DNA from: Lewinella sp038528965 | GTDB lineage: Bacteria > Bacteroidota > Bacteroidia > Chitinophagales > Saprospiraceae | Length of the DNA stretch: 64,000 nt | Assembly: GCA_038528965.1 (NCBI GenBank) | Contig: JBCBEC010000019.1 | Span: 53,734 to 117,733 of the forward strand | Reading direction: 5' to 3' | In this document: positions 26,946 to 36,759 of the stretch, one piece after another | Layout of the letters: the number at the start of each line of letters is the position of its first letter | Position numbering within the stretch: position 1 is the stretch's first letter | The notes under the pieces: model-generated | What the model was told of the DNA's origin: nothing | The model's database searches: none | What the model saw: the letters and a program-made list of their open reading frames with translations, nothing else | Program-made: the position numbers and the translations under genes

Positions 26946-29363
26946 CTAGATATTTATCGTGACCGTTAATAGAAAATTCCGCCCTAAATCATCAGCAAAG
27001 TACCGCAGACGATCCGTGTAATTGCGGTAGCTCACATCAAAGACATTTCGTACTTCAAAACGGTACTGCAATTTTTTCCAACGGCTAGACCATTGGAGGT
27101 GGGTGAGCAAAAAGCCCGGTGGGGGATCCTGTAAATCAAAATCACGAGCATCGTTAGCGAAACGGTCAATATCCTGCTGAAAAGAAAACAGAAAATCTTC
27201 TACCGTAATGGTGCGCGGATGTTGAAAATGTTCGAAGGTATAATCGAATACAACCTCCAGCTGCCCATCGGTCAACCAGGATATTTCTGGCTGGTAAGTT
27301 AACCCATACGATACTTGTGGTGGTGGTTGGGCCGCAAAGAAGTCATCCCGGGAGATTTGTTTCGACCACAGGAAACTGCCTTTTACTTCCGAGCTAAATT
27401 TGGGAGAATGCGTCCATTCACTGCTTAAATCGACCCCCCAGAGTAAAGCATCCGTCTGATCATAGATAAAGAACACAAAAGACCCACGTGCAGTACGTGT
27501 GATCCCGGCTGGTTTGGAGTAAATAAAATTATCGATGTAGTTAATGTAGCCAGTGAGTTCAAATTGCACATTTTCGTTTCGTACGCTATAGGTATTGATC
27601 CACTTATAGCCTTGCTCCGAAGGCACTTCCCGATCCGTCTGATCTAAAATCCCGGTACTGGTAGTAACAAAATCCGTGTCTTCGTTGATGGTGTAGCGCC
27701 ACAAACCATACTCGATAAAGAATGCGCTCTGACCAAAACGATACAACTCAGCTACATTTGGTGCCCGCCAAGCGGTACCAAGATTAGTACGGAAGCTGGC
27801 ATAATCACCGACAGGAAACTTAAGACCAATCGTACCAGATACATTTCGGTACAAAATCTTATTACGATAGATCGTGTTATCGGGTTCACGTCCGGTAATG
27901 TCCGACTCTAAGAAATCAAAACGCACCCCGGCTTCCAGCAGCGTCTCCCCTAAACTAAGTGATTCAATAAGGTAGACTCCCAGCCTTTGTTCATCATAGT
28001 TTGGAATAAAGGGCACCGTATTCGTGCCCGGCTGGTTGTCATTAGCCTTCTGCAGCCATTGTGCGCCAAACTTTCCAGATAGTGGGCCAATTGACGGATG
28101 AGTCCAATCAAGATCGATACTCTGTGTTCGCAATTCCAGATCTATATTAGGCGCGTCACCACGGCGGACTCCAAACTCTTGTCGTTTATTGATTTGGTTT
28201 CCATACTGAATATACAGCGAGTGCTTCTCACCCGTATAACGAACACTGGCCTTATACATCTCGTGCTGCACCGCCTGTTTGGGCTGTTCTATATCATAAG
28301 TAAATGGGTCTATTACGATTGGTGTATCCACTGCAAGGGCAAGTCGCAGATCGTCAAGATTACCAAATACAGATGCACTTAATAAGCCCAGTTCCTGCTC
28401 AAAACTGCTATAACTACCCGTAATATCTAATTTAGCGAACGGGTGCACCCGCACTTCTCCGTAATAGCTCGTTTCCTCCTTACCCGTATTTGAAAGGAGG
28501 TAATTCGCCGCACTCAGATCACCCTGTTTTGTCCAAGAACCTCCCCCTAAAATACTCCACCACTTGAAGCCCTTACTCAATTCTGCGCTACCCTCACCAG
28601 CCTGGCCATTGGAACGTCCTTGTAGACGTACTTTTCCTTTTAAAGGGCTAGACAGTTCTACTTTCGTTGGATTAACAAGTACCACCCCACCAAGGGCATC
28701 AGGACCGAAGCGGACGGTACCCGCTCCTTTGACCACTTCTATATTGTCTATCAGTGAAGGATCAATTTCAGGTGCGTGATCCACTCCCCAATTCTGAAAT
28801 TCATGACGAATCCCATTATTGATAATTAATACCCGATTGCTATGTAGACCATGGATAACGGGCTTCACAATGTTCTGTCCTGTCTTTAGCGTACCCACCC
28901 CGGCAATCTCACTAACAGCATCCCCAAAAGATTCGGAAGCAACTGCTTCCAACTCTTCCCCTGATAGACGAGTACTAGTCGTTGTGGCAAGACCACTTTG
29001 CAGAGAGGTAGCCTCCACTACTACGCTCTCCAAAAGGACCCCATCGGGAGCCAAATAGATTTCCAAAAAAGGGTGGTGAAAATCGTGGTGATGCGTTAAG
29101 GTTTGATATCCCAGATAACTGAATGCAATATCATATTCTTGCTCACAAAGCGCCGTAAATTCGAAGGCTCCCTTATCATCGGTTTCCGTTCCTTTGTTGG
29201 TATCCTTTAATTGCACACTCACAAAGGCCAGTGGCTCCTTGGTTTGGGCATCAAAAACCTGGCCTTGAATAGAATAAGGACAGTCAGACAATGTAGCCTG
29301 CTGTGCCTTCGTGGACCAAGCCGCGAAACAGAGTAGCACTAGTAGATAAGATCGAAAGTTCAT
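26946..29363 (-). CDS. TonB-dependent receptor with His-rich linker, probable zinc receptor
   Basis: 805 residues from the ATG at 29363 (MNFRSYLLVLLCFAAWSTKA); the longer reading starts inside operator DNA. After the signal comes a CarboxypepD_reg domain (YSIQGQVFDAQTKEPLAFVS) whose end carries LTHHHDFHHPFLEIYLAP, a His cluster that fits metal uptake. The plug (AVSEIAGVGTLKTGQNIVKP ... VHGLHSNRVLIINNGIRHE) and 22-strand barrel follow, ending FLLTVTINI with a typical aromatic C-terminus rule. The gene shares a control region with the ABC operon, carrying two palindromic boxes at 29402-29456. Expected role: outer-membrane uptake of zinc or a zinc chelate, energised by TonB. Confidence 0.85.
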   Translation of the reverse strand: MNFRSYLLVLLCFAAWSTKAQQATLSDCPYSIQGQVFDAQTKEPLAFVSVQLKDTNKGTETDDKGAFEFTALCEQEYDIAFSYLGYQTLTHHHDFHHPFLEIYLAPDGVLLESVVVEATSLQSGLATTTSTRLSGEELEAVASESFGDAVSEIAGVGTLKTGQNIVKPVIHGLHSNRVLIINNGIRHEFQNWGVDHAPEIDPSLIDNIEVVKGAGTVRFGPDALGGVVLVNPTKVELSSPLKGKVRLQGRSNGQAGEGSAELSKGFKWWSILGGGSWTKQGDLSAANYLLSNTGKEETSYYGEVRVHPFAKLDITGSYSSFEQELGLLSASVFGNLDDLRLALAVDTPIVIDPFTYDIEQPKQAVQHEMYKASVRYTGEKHSLYIQYGNQINKRQEFGVRRGDAPNIDLELRTQSIDLDWTHPSIGPLSGKFGAQWLQKANDNQPGTNTVPFIPNYDEQRLGVYLIESLSLGETLLEAGVRFDFLESDITGREPDNTIYRNKILYRNVSGTIGLKFPVGDYASFRTNLGTAWRAPNVAELYRFGQSAFFIEYGLWRYTINEDTDFVTTSTGILDQTDREVPSEQGYKWINTYSVRNENVQFELTGYINYIDNFIYSKPAGITRTARGSFVFFIYDQTDALLWGVDLSSEWTHSPKFSSEVKGSFLWSKQISRDDFFAAQPPPQVSYGLTYQPEISWLTDGQLEVVFDYTFEHFQHPRTITVEDFLFSFQQDIDRFANDARDFDLQDPPPGFLLTHLQWSSRWKKLQYRFEVRNVFDVSYRNYTDRLRYFADDLGRNFLLTVTINI

Positions 29364-29385
29364 GTGTATCACCATATTGAGAAGG

Positions 29386-29393
29386 CAAAGATA
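29386..29393 (-). promoter_or_regulatory. -7 element for the TonB receptor gene
   Basis: TATCTTTG on the minus strand matches TANNTTTG exactly, 22 bases before the ATG at 29363. The palindrome at 29402-29416 sits directly upstream. Confidence 0.5.
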
Positions 29394-29401
29394 AGTGTTT
29401 C

Positions 29402-29456
29402 TGCAACACAGTTGCATTTATACAAATAATTGGACTACTTTTGCAATATTATTGCA
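29402..29456. promoter_or_regulatory. two Zur-like palindromes in a divergent promoter
   Basis: TGCAACACAGTTGCA (29402-29416) and TGCAATATTATTGCA (29442-29456, perfect palindrome). The second overlaps the plus-strand -7 element TACTTTTG (29436-29443); the first contains the TTG of a possible -33 element. Bound protein would block both directions. Confidence 0.8.
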
Positions 29457-29473
29457 TACACCCATCCTTTTTT

Positions 29474-30175
29474 ATGATTCATATCCAAAACGCGTCCAAG
29501 TCATTTAAGGACACCGTCGCCGTAAAGAACTTGAACCTAGAAGTTGGAGTGGGCGAAATTTTAGGGCTCTTAGGCGCAAACGGAGCAGGAAAATCCACCA
29601 CTATCAACATGCTCTTGGGCTTCATTAGCCCCGACTCGGGCACCGTTTCTATCAACGAAATGGATACTAGCACGCAAGCCGGCGAGGTACGGAAACTCGT
29701 GGGGTATATTCCAGAAAATGTGAACCTGTATCCCTATCTGTCGGGTGCAGAAAATTTAGATTATTTCTGCCGCCTGGCAGACTTGAAGTACACAAAAAGT
29801 GAACTGGAAGACATATTGAGCACCTGTGGTCTGCAAAGTGAAGCGCACCACCAAAAGGTATCGGATTACTCCAAAGGAATGCGGCAAAAGGTGGGTATTG
29901 CTATTGCTTACGCCAAAAAGGCATCCGTTTATCTTCTGGATGAACCTGCTAGTGGTCTGGACCCCTTAGCGAGTAATGAACTTTCGGCCTTATTAAAAAC
30001 GCTGGCCGCCGAAGGTGCCACCATATTAATGGCCTCGCACGACATATTCCGCGTCAGAGAAGTCTGCCACCGCATTGGCATTCTCAAAAATGGAAGTCTT
30101 GTCAAAGAAATTCGTAGTGAGGAGGTGAGTGCCAACGAATTGGAAAGTCTGTATTTGGAATACATGAAAAACTAG
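29474..30175 (+). CDS. ABC transporter ATPase
   Basis: 233 residues from the ATG at 29474; the earlier TTG at 29441 lies within the operator and is rejected. Walker A GANGAGKST (34-42), Q-loop region, signature SDYSKGMRQKVGIA and Walker B SVYLLDEPASGLDP are intact. This ATPase type (NosF/CcmA-like) pairs with membrane-bound permeases. It is followed after six bases by two DUF3526-type permease genes, then MerC-like and COG0523 genes, all on the same strand with overlaps or short gaps. Regulation by the palindromes upstream puts the operon in the metal regulon. Confidence 0.92.
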   Translation: MIHIQNASKSFKDTVAVKNLNLEVGVGEILGLLGANGAGKSTTINMLLGFISPDSGTVSINEMDTSTQAGEVRKLVGYIPENVNLYPYLSGAENLDYFCRLADLKYTKSELEDILSTCGLQSEAHHQKVSDYSKGMRQKVGIAIAYAKKASVYLLDEPASGLDPLASNELSALLKTLAAEGATILMASHDIFRVREVCHRIGILKNGSLVKEIRSEEVSANELESLYLEYMKN

Positions 30176-30181
30176 GCATCC

Positions 30182-31591
30182 ATGTGGCAAATCATAAAAA
30201 ACGAATGGTCTGCATTGAGTAGAAACCGGGCATTGCTTGGCATCAGCCTGGGCTTTTTATTGGTGCTGTTATTATCCGTCGCTTTGGGGATTCGTCAAAA
30301 CAGCGAGCAAACCCAGCGCTACCAGCTCGCGCAGCAAGAACTTCGTGAACAGTGGGAGAATATCGAGGGTATGAACCCGCACGGGGCCGCACATTACGGC
30401 ACCTACGTTTTCAAACCCACCAATCTCCTAAGCAGTCTGGATGACGGCGTGAATAGCGTTACGGGTAATGTACTTCGGGTGGAAGGCCACGTACAGAACG
30501 AGATCGTTCACTCAGAAGCCTCGCAAATGCAGGCGGTTTCGAAGTTTGGCAAGCTCAAAAGCTCCTTGCTCTTACAATACATCCTTCCGCTCTTGTTGCT
30601 TTTCCTGGCCTTCAATAGCGTCAGTAGTGAGAAGCAAAGTGGTCGGCTCAAATTGCTGGTACTCCAAGGCGCTACCCCTTCCAGTTTGATTTGGGGTAAA
30701 ACCCTATCCGTTTGGCTGTACGGCATGGCTCTGCTGACCTTAACCGTACTGGTGTATGCCATCATGAACATGGGGAGTATCAATGCCGAAATCGCTAACC
30801 GCACCCTCTTTTTCTACCTGTCTTACGCTTTGTACTATTTCGTCATTACCGGCCTCACGGTACTCATTTCTGCCCGTTGGCAAAGCGCCACTGTAGCGCT
30901 GACCTCCATGTTAGGCATCTGGATTCTGTGGACGATCTTTTTGCCCAATATCCTGCTGAGCTCGGTAGAAAAGTGGCACAAACTGCCCAGTCGGAATGAA
31001 TTCCAAACCGCGATGCGGGAAGATCGCTCTAAAGGCATTGACGGCCACAATCCCGAAGATGAACGCGGTAAAGAACTAGAGGAACAAACCTTGGCCGAAT
31101 ACGGGGTAGACAGTATAGCACAACTCCCCATCAATTTCGATGGCTTAGTCATGCAAGCGGATGAAGAATACGGCAATCAGGTCTGGGACAAGCACTTTGG
31201 CCTGCTCCGGGAAGTATTGACACAGCAAAAACGAACCTACCAGTGGGCCGGGATTTTCAACCCGTTTATTTCCCTGCAAAACGCCAGCATGGGTTTTTCG
31301 GCTAGCGATAACCTCCATCATCAAGCGTTTTTGGTGCAGGTAGAAGACTATCGCCGAGGATTTATCAAAACACTGAATGATGAGCACGCTTTTGGTGGCT
31401 CTACGACGGGCGACTGGGGCTGGGAAGCAGATAATGCGTTCTACAGATCCGTCCCCGATTATGAATACCAAGCAGCAAGCCTTGCCGCAGTTTTTCCCAA
31501 CTACCGAACTGATTTGTTACTCTTAGCAGCCTGGTCCATTCTTGTGAGTCTACTCTTGGCCCTGGGATCGAAAAAAATGCAAATCGTATGA
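30182..31591 (+). CDS. ABC permease, DUF3526-type
   Basis: 469 residues. An N-terminal helix (LLGISLGFLLVLLLSVALGI), a large extracytoplasmic loop (about 40-130), and about five further helices (LLQYILPLLLLFLAFNSV; GMALLTLTVLVYAIMNMG; LFFYLSYALYYFVITGLTVL; LTSMLGIWILWTIFLPNILL; and LLLLAAWSILVSLLLALG at the end) fit the family of ABC-2 permeases with a DUF3526 insert. Its stop overlaps the next gene's start by four bases. Substrate unknown; the operon's other genes suggest metal or a metallophore, or removal of a damaged product. Confidence 0.82.
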   Translation: MWQIIKNEWSALSRNRALLGISLGFLLVLLLSVALGIRQNSEQTQRYQLAQQELREQWENIEGMNPHGAAHYGTYVFKPTNLLSSLDDGVNSVTGNVLRVEGHVQNEIVHSEASQMQAVSKFGKLKSSLLLQYILPLLLLFLAFNSVSSEKQSGRLKLLVLQGATPSSLIWGKTLSVWLYGMALLTLTVLVYAIMNMGSINAEIANRTLFFYLSYALYYFVITGLTVLISARWQSATVALTSMLGIWILWTIFLPNILLSSVEKWHKLPSRNEFQTAMREDRSKGIDGHNPEDERGKELEEQTLAEYGVDSIAQLPINFDGLVMQADEEYGNQVWDKHFGLLREVLTQQKRTYQWAGIFNPFISLQNASMGFSASDNLHHQAFLVQVEDYRRGFIKTLNDEHAFGGSTTGDWGWEADNAFYRSVPDYEYQAASLAAVFPNYRTDLLLLAAWSILVSLLLALGSKKMQIV

Positions 31592-32910
31592 GGGTACTAA
31601 GTATACTTTCCTACGAATGGAAGCATTTTATTCGCAGCCCCTTCAAGGTTGTCGCGCTCTTACTATTCGTATTAGCGGCAAGCTATGGACTACATAATGG
31701 GGCCAGCCTTTACCACGAACAAACCGCCGAGATCGAGCGGATCAAGGAAACCATTGAGGAGAACAGGCAAGAATACCTGGCCTACTACGAAGAGGGCAAG
31801 CCAGGACCAGAAGACGCTCCCTGGATAAATATGGCCGAGCCTTTTTGGGCCGTCTGGTTTAACTACATCTACCACTTCAAAACGCCCTCCCCGGCCTTAG
31901 TATACAGTATGGGGCAGGCCGAACAATACGGCTTCTACAAGCGGGTAACTTTCTGGGCCAGCCCATACGACGCTGATATGACCCAGGAAATTGCCAATCC
32001 AGAACGTTTGCAAACTGGCACCTTGGACTTCTCTTTCACACTGCTCTTTTTACTTCCCTTATTGCTGCTAACCTTACTCTACAATATCAAGAGTATGGAG
32101 GCCGAGCAAGGGTTTCTTTCATTGATCGAAGTGCAAGCCGCCTCGAAAAACACCTGGCTATTGAGTAGAGTCTCTTTTTATGTAGGGCTACTTGCCGTTT
32201 TACTAGTAAGCTTACTACTATACGGAGCCGTGCTAACGGGTGTATTCTCTACCACCAGTGGAGCTTTTGGCCAAACGCTGTTGTATAGCGTTGTCTACCT
32301 GTTGTTATGGTCAGTGATTTATTACCTGATCTTAAGAAATGGTGAAAGTATTCTCGGTAACACCCTCAAAATGGTGGGTGTTTGGTTAGTTGTGGGATTC
32401 ATCTTACCTGCTACCGTGCTGCAATGGATTAGTATGGAAAAGCCCGCCAACTTGATGACTGACCTCATCGATGCGAAAAGAGATAAGCGGCAGGAATTGT
32501 TTGATCTGCCAGATAGTGTATTCAGGGCAAAACTAGTTGCGCTGTTTCCCGAAATTCCTGACAGCCCGGCCGCACAGGATAGCACGAAAATAGATGGCGC
32601 TTATAGTGATTCTGGTTGTGCTTTAGTCAACGAGCTCATGAAAGAAAGCATCGCGCCAATCGAAGCGGATAACGAAACGAAAAACAACTTGGTTCGTAAC
32701 AGTTATTGGTTGAGTCCAATGACTTATTTCCAAAACCGTTTCAACGCCATAGCGCAAACTCACTATGATGATTATCAGAATTATCGCAGCGAAATTCAGC
32801 TGATGATTGATAAGCAAATCCGCAGCATGGTGTTAGACACCTGGAATGACACTGAAATAGATAAGCAGAAATATTTAGATTACCACACCAGCCTTAAAAT
32901 AGACGAATGA
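31588..32910 (+). CDS. second ABC permease, DUF3526-type
   Basis: 440 residues, same overall plan as its upstream neighbour: first helix (VVALLLFVLAASYGL), a loop of about 130 residues, then helices at FSFTLLFLLPLLLLTLLYNI, VSFYVGLLAVLLVSLLLYGA, LLYSVVYLLLWSVIYYLIL and MVGVWLVVGFILPATVL. Start ATG overlaps the previous stop by four bases (ATGA), and its own stop overlaps the MerC-like gene by four, so the genes are translationally coupled. The pair presumably forms a heterodimeric channel with the ATPase. Confidence 0.82.
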   Translation: MRVLSILSYEWKHFIRSPFKVVALLLFVLAASYGLHNGASLYHEQTAEIERIKETIEENRQEYLAYYEEGKPGPEDAPWINMAEPFWAVWFNYIYHFKTPSPALVYSMGQAEQYGFYKRVTFWASPYDADMTQEIANPERLQTGTLDFSFTLLFLLPLLLLTLLYNIKSMEAEQGFLSLIEVQAASKNTWLLSRVSFYVGLLAVLLVSLLLYGAVLTGVFSTTSGAFGQTLLYSVVYLLLWSVIYYLILRNGESILGNTLKMVGVWLVVGFILPATVLQWISMEKPANLMTDLIDAKRDKRQELFDLPDSVFRAKLVALFPEIPDSPAAQDSTKIDGAYSDSGCALVNELMKESIAPIEADNETKNNLVRNSYWLSPMTYFQNRFNAIAQTHYDDYQNYRSEIQLMIDKQIRSMVLDTWNDTEIDKQKYLDYHTSLKIDE

Positions 32911-33314
32911 TCCTTGATAGAGCTTTACCCGAGTCAGATATTGTTGGAGCCGCCGCCAGCACGCTCTGCGTAATACATTGTATGGCGACACCACTGCTTT
33001 TTGTTGTACAAAGTTCTACCGTTACTGACTGCGCCAGCATTGGCCCGGGCTGGTGGAATGCCATAGATTATCTGTTTATTGGTATTACCTTTTTTGCGGT
33101 CTACTATTCCGTAAAGACGACCAGTCAGCAGTGGATGAAGTATGCCCTTTATGGTAGTTGGGTAGTGCTAACTATCTTGATCTTCAACGAAAAGTTTCAC
33201 CTCCTGCCCCTAGCCGAGATGTGGAAATACGGAGCGGCCTTTACACTAGTTGGCTTTCACCTGTACAATCGAAAGTATTGCCAGTGTGCGGATGAGGAGT
33301 GCTGTACAACTTAA
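32907..33314 (+). CDS. MerC-like four-helix membrane protein
   Basis: 135 residues. The first helix has STLCVIHCMATPLL, the Cys pair that in MerC binds the metal, and three more helices follow (DYLFIGITFFAVYYSV; YALYGSWVVLTILIF; YGAAFTLVGFHLY). The tail KYCQCADEECC adds five Cys that could bind metal. MerC proteins move mercury in mercury operons; relatives in Bacteroidota sit in metal-uptake loci with no other mer genes, as here. Overlaps the preceding permease by four bases. Zinc or another soft metal is the likely substrate. Confidence 0.83.
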   Translation: MILDRALPESDIVGAAASTLCVIHCMATPLLFVVQSSTVTDCASIGPGWWNAIDYLFIGITFFAVYYSVKTTSQQWMKYALYGSWVVLTILIFNEKFHLLPLAEMWKYGAAFTLVGFHLYNRKYCQCADEECCTT

Positions 33315-33363
33315 TTGACATCCTATAATTAAACTTTGAAGCTAAGTAGCAAGTTAATCTAAT

Positions 33364-34335
33364 ATGGAGAAAATACCAGTCCAATTGATCACCGGTTTCT
33401 TAGGTGCCGGGAAAACCACCTTCTTGAATCACTTGATTCAAGAGCGCCCCAATGAGCGACTGTTTGTGATCGAAAATGAAGTTGGTAAGATCAACGTAGA
33501 TTGTGAGTTGGTGATGAACGGCGAAGAAGATATTGCCGGCCTGACAGCTGGTTGCCTATGCTGTTCGCTGCACGATGAGCTGTTGGATGTACTCGAGGAA
33601 GTCAGCTTCAGAAGAGAAGAGTTTGATCGGCTGGTAATTGAAACCACTGGTGTAGCCGACCCCACCTCCATTATCCAGACCTTCCTGGGGAATCGGATGG
33701 TGGAGCGCGTTTTTGATTTACAGCAAGTCATTTGTCTGGCGGATGCCGCCTACGTGGAAGAAAACATCGAGGCCACCGATGAAGCTCGTCGACAACTGGT
33801 CAGTGCAGATGTGGTCCTATTGAATAAATGTGACCAAGTACCCCCCGCCGAGGTGGAGCGACTGAGCGGTATCCTAAATGGAATTAACCCAACCGCGACC
33901 GTACTTAGTGGAAAGCAAGGTGTTTTTCCGATAGATGAGATTTTTAAAGTCATACCCTTCCACGACGAACGGATTGACAAAATTGCGGCGGTGGTGCCCG
34001 ATGGTTCGCACCAGCACAATGATATCACCACCTTTACCCTCAGCTATGACCGCCCTTTCAATCTTGACTCCTTAGCCCACGAACTCGTAAAATTGGCGCG
34101 ACTTTATCGCCATCAAGTCTACCGAATTAAAGGGATCATCGAGGTCAAGGATAGGCCCACGCGGGTGGTTATCCAATCCGTACGGGACAGTTTCGTACTC
34201 ACCGATGGGCCCGCCTGGGAATCAGATACAGCGCGCATTAGCCAAATTGTATTTATCGGAAAGGCGGTGAAAAAGGAATCCATTGAACGAATACTGAAGC
34301 CGCACCTCGTCAAACCGGCTGAACAGAAAGCGTAG
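33364..34335 (+). CDS. COG0523 metallochaperone GTPase (CobW-like), first copy
   Basis: 323 residues. G1/Walker A GFLGAGKTT (11-19), the family's metal motif CLCC (64-67), ENEVGKINVDCEL for switch I, ETTGVADP, and NKCDQVPPAE for base recognition are all visible. The C-terminal domain (about 215-310) has a His-containing loop (VPDGSHQHND). COG0523 proteins deliver zinc or another metal to client enzymes under scarcity. Last gene of the five-gene operon, 49 bases after the MerC-like gene. A second, longer COG0523 gene is at 51348. Confidence 0.92.
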   Translation: MEKIPVQLITGFLGAGKTTFLNHLIQERPNERLFVIENEVGKINVDCELVMNGEEDIAGLTAGCLCCSLHDELLDVLEEVSFRREEFDRLVIETTGVADPTSIIQTFLGNRMVERVFDLQQVICLADAAYVEENIEATDEARRQLVSADVVLLNKCDQVPPAEVERLSGILNGINPTATVLSGKQGVFPIDEIFKVIPFHDERIDKIAAVVPDGSHQHNDITTFTLSYDRPFNLDSLAHELVKLARLYRHQVYRIKGIIEVKDRPTRVVIQSVRDSFVLTDGPAWESDTARISQIVFIGKAVKKESIERILKPHLVKPAEQKA

Positions 34336-34422
34336 CCCGCCGAGCACTTTTCCCAGCAGACGAACAGGTCATTCTACCCTTGCCTACGATAGTAATGCAG
34401 CTGGTATGTTGCCTTCCCCATT

Positions 34423-36621
34423 TTAGAATTGCTTTAGAAAAGTCGCCTTAAATATTCCCTGTTGGTCTTGCCGCCTTCTTACCAATCCCGTTTCTGGATC
34501 AGGTAGGTCTTGGCGGTTATCATTATACACCAAATAGACATAAGAAAGCGGCTGGTACTCCCAGACAAACCGGCTGTTGAGCGTAGTCCTTTCAGTGGCA
34601 GTATTGTACTGCAAGAAAGAGATGAGTTGCACTCTGGGGTTTAGCGCTAGCCGTAATTCTGTCCCAACCAGGTGTGTCTCTACAGTGCTGCGCTCTATCC
34701 CTAAATCAATAAGCCGATTGAATTGATAGTCCGCGGTTAATTGAATGTGCGGTACAGGTGCGACCCTCAAGGAAGACGAAAATGTGTTTAACCTGCCATC
34801 AAAGTAACCACCAAAACGGTAAGCGGCGCTAAAAGCAACTTTTCTAGAGAAATCGCTGAGGTAGGCAAAGCGATGACTTGTGAACTGGTAATCACCAGGA
34901 AGAATATCTATTCCAACTGGAGAAAATGTATTTCGTAAAGACTGCCAGTTGGTACTTATCCGGTAAGCAAATTCACTACCGTTTTGCAGTGCAATGGACA
35001 TTGGGGTGTAACTGATGAAACCCTCTCTAAAAGAAAGGTCATCTAGATAGTTATAGAGATAGGTAGTAATACCAGGGCTATACTGTCGAATGAACTTTGG
35101 TAGCCATTTGGGTCGCAATCTAAATTCAAAGGCAGGGCTAGTCAACAAGTAATTATCAGCGCTGATAAAACCAACCCTCGGATTATAATCAGCAGTAACA
35201 AAGGCTTCTACCAGCCCCAGGTAGATCCAATTATTGTCATAGTACGTCCAAGTTGCTCCCGAAAGCCCTTCATCCTCGATGCCTCCCGAAGTGGTTGAAC
35301 CGGAAAGCATCCAGAAAGAATTGATTTGCTGGGTAGGGCGGAAAAAGCCATCAACGGTAGCCGTAACATTAGTAGTCGACTGGCCGGAAGCGTCGGCCTC
35401 ATCGTGTCGTAAGGTAGCCATACCTCCAATGCGCCCCTGGGAGGAAAGATTGGCGGAATAGCGGGCCACCGCAAAGTTAGCAGCCGGCGTATCTCCATTT
35501 TCCCGTTGTCGGATAGCCAGAAGACCGAGACTTTGTTTGTCGTTTCGGTTGGTGAAGCGGATCCCCGCATCAATAGGGATAGGATTACCCGTGTCATCTA
35601 GTCCTATTCTACGGCTAAAGAAGGGTTGTAGTTCATCCCAAGCGGCCATGCTATAGATTTCATTCCCTTCTAAAAAGAACTGCCTTCTTTCTGGAAATAG
35701 AACCGAGAAACGGGTCAGGTTTACTACCTGGCGATCTACATCAGCTTGGGCAAAATCTGTATTAAAAGTGAAGTCCAGAACTGAATTCGGACCCGTTACC
35801 CATTTAACTTCACCACCTACTTTGAAATCTGTGTTTTCCTCAATTACGTCATCATCTACGGAGAGTCGATCATTATTTATCAGCGCATATGGTATAACTT
35901 GGACATTCGCGGCAGGAGGGGGTGGCTCTATTCCACTTAGAATAGCCTCATACGGCATCCGATAAACATTAAACGCACGGGGCACGGCCGGAAACGAAAC
36001 ATATTCATTATTACTCCTGATGTTTCTGGTCAAGATGATTCCCATTTTGTCGCATCCCCTGGGATAACGAAGCGTTTTCCAAGGAATGGCCATTTCAACA
36101 ACCCAGGCAGAATCCAAAATCTGCGTTCGAACTTTCCACAAACCAGACCATTCACGATTAAATATCTGGTCATCCATCACCAAAATTTCTCGCTGCGTAC
36201 CGTGCGGGTTAGTCTGGAACACCATCGCATTGCGCTTATCGAGAAATCCGTCAATCGCTATTCCGAATAGGTCATTTTGAAAATAATTGAAATCCCGCTG
36301 CATGTTTTGGGTCCTGATATCAGCCCTTCCATTTGTCGTCTTGCAGATCGCTCCAATGTATAAATATTCCTCATCGAAGAGAATTCTTGCCTCCGTAGGC
36401 ATACTAGCTGCAGCTCCTTGTTCGGGATCCTTTTGTACAAAAGCAGTCACAATTGACGACCTGAGCCAACTCTCTTCATTCAATTCTCCATCAATACTGA
36501 TCGGTTTTGAAGTCCGAATCGCTTGAATATTAGCTGGCTCTTCCGGAGGTTCAAAAGTGATTTGTGCCAGGCTTTGGCCTAGGGTAAAGAAAATGAGAAC
36601 CCAAGTGAGGATTTGTTTCAT
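34423..36621 (-). CDS. DUF5916/CBM9-domain outer-membrane protein
   Basis: 732 residues from the ATG at 36621 (MKQILTWVLIFFTLGQSLA). Residues about 25-220 match a carbohydrate-binding family-9-like domain (ISIDGELNEESWLRS; LFDEEYLYIGAICKT; QNDLFGIAIDGFLDKRNAMV; MAIPWKTLRYP), followed by a DUF5916 beta-barrel-like region ending LFKATFLKQF-type with a terminal aromatic. Such proteins are outer-membrane proteins of unknown role, common in Bacteroidota. Divergent from the DUF1826 gene with a perfect Zur-like palindrome between them, so it may be repressed with it; the spacing (142 bases from box to ATG) leaves this open. Confidence 0.82.
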   Translation of the reverse strand: MKQILTWVLIFFTLGQSLAQITFEPPEEPANIQAIRTSKPISIDGELNEESWLRSSIVTAFVQKDPEQGAAASMPTEARILFDEEYLYIGAICKTTNGRADIRTQNMQRDFNYFQNDLFGIAIDGFLDKRNAMVFQTNPHGTQREILVMDDQIFNREWSGLWKVRTQILDSAWVVEMAIPWKTLRYPRGCDKMGIILTRNIRSNNEYVSFPAVPRAFNVYRMPYEAILSGIEPPPPAANVQVIPYALINNDRLSVDDDVIEENTDFKVGGEVKWVTGPNSVLDFTFNTDFAQADVDRQVVNLTRFSVLFPERRQFFLEGNEIYSMAAWDELQPFFSRRIGLDDTGNPIPIDAGIRFTNRNDKQSLGLLAIRQRENGDTPAANFAVARYSANLSSQGRIGGMATLRHDEADASGQSTTNVTATVDGFFRPTQQINSFWMLSGSTTSGGIEDEGLSGATWTYYDNNWIYLGLVEAFVTADYNPRVGFISADNYLLTSPAFEFRLRPKWLPKFIRQYSPGITTYLYNYLDDLSFREGFISYTPMSIALQNGSEFAYRISTNWQSLRNTFSPVGIDILPGDYQFTSHRFAYLSDFSRKVAFSAAYRFGGYFDGRLNTFSSSLRVAPVPHIQLTADYQFNRLIDLGIERSTVETHLVGTELRLALNPRVQLISFLQYNTATERTTLNSRFVWEYQPLSYVYLVYNDNRQDLPDPETGLVRRRQDQQGIFKATFLKQF

Positions 36622-36759
36622 GCAGCTTGACGGTTTGAAATACACTCCATAGTCCTACATTTTCTTCGCTGTAATCCAGTAGATAGAAACGTTGGCCAGC
36701 TTGGAAGCGCTTTAAAGAATGCGATAGGTTTTAGATTGAAAATATACGACAATGTTGAC

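Noticed and set aside
32907..33314. Mercury resistance
   Set aside because: Only a MerC-like gene is present, with no merA, merT, merP or merR. The operon context fits zinc or another metal better.
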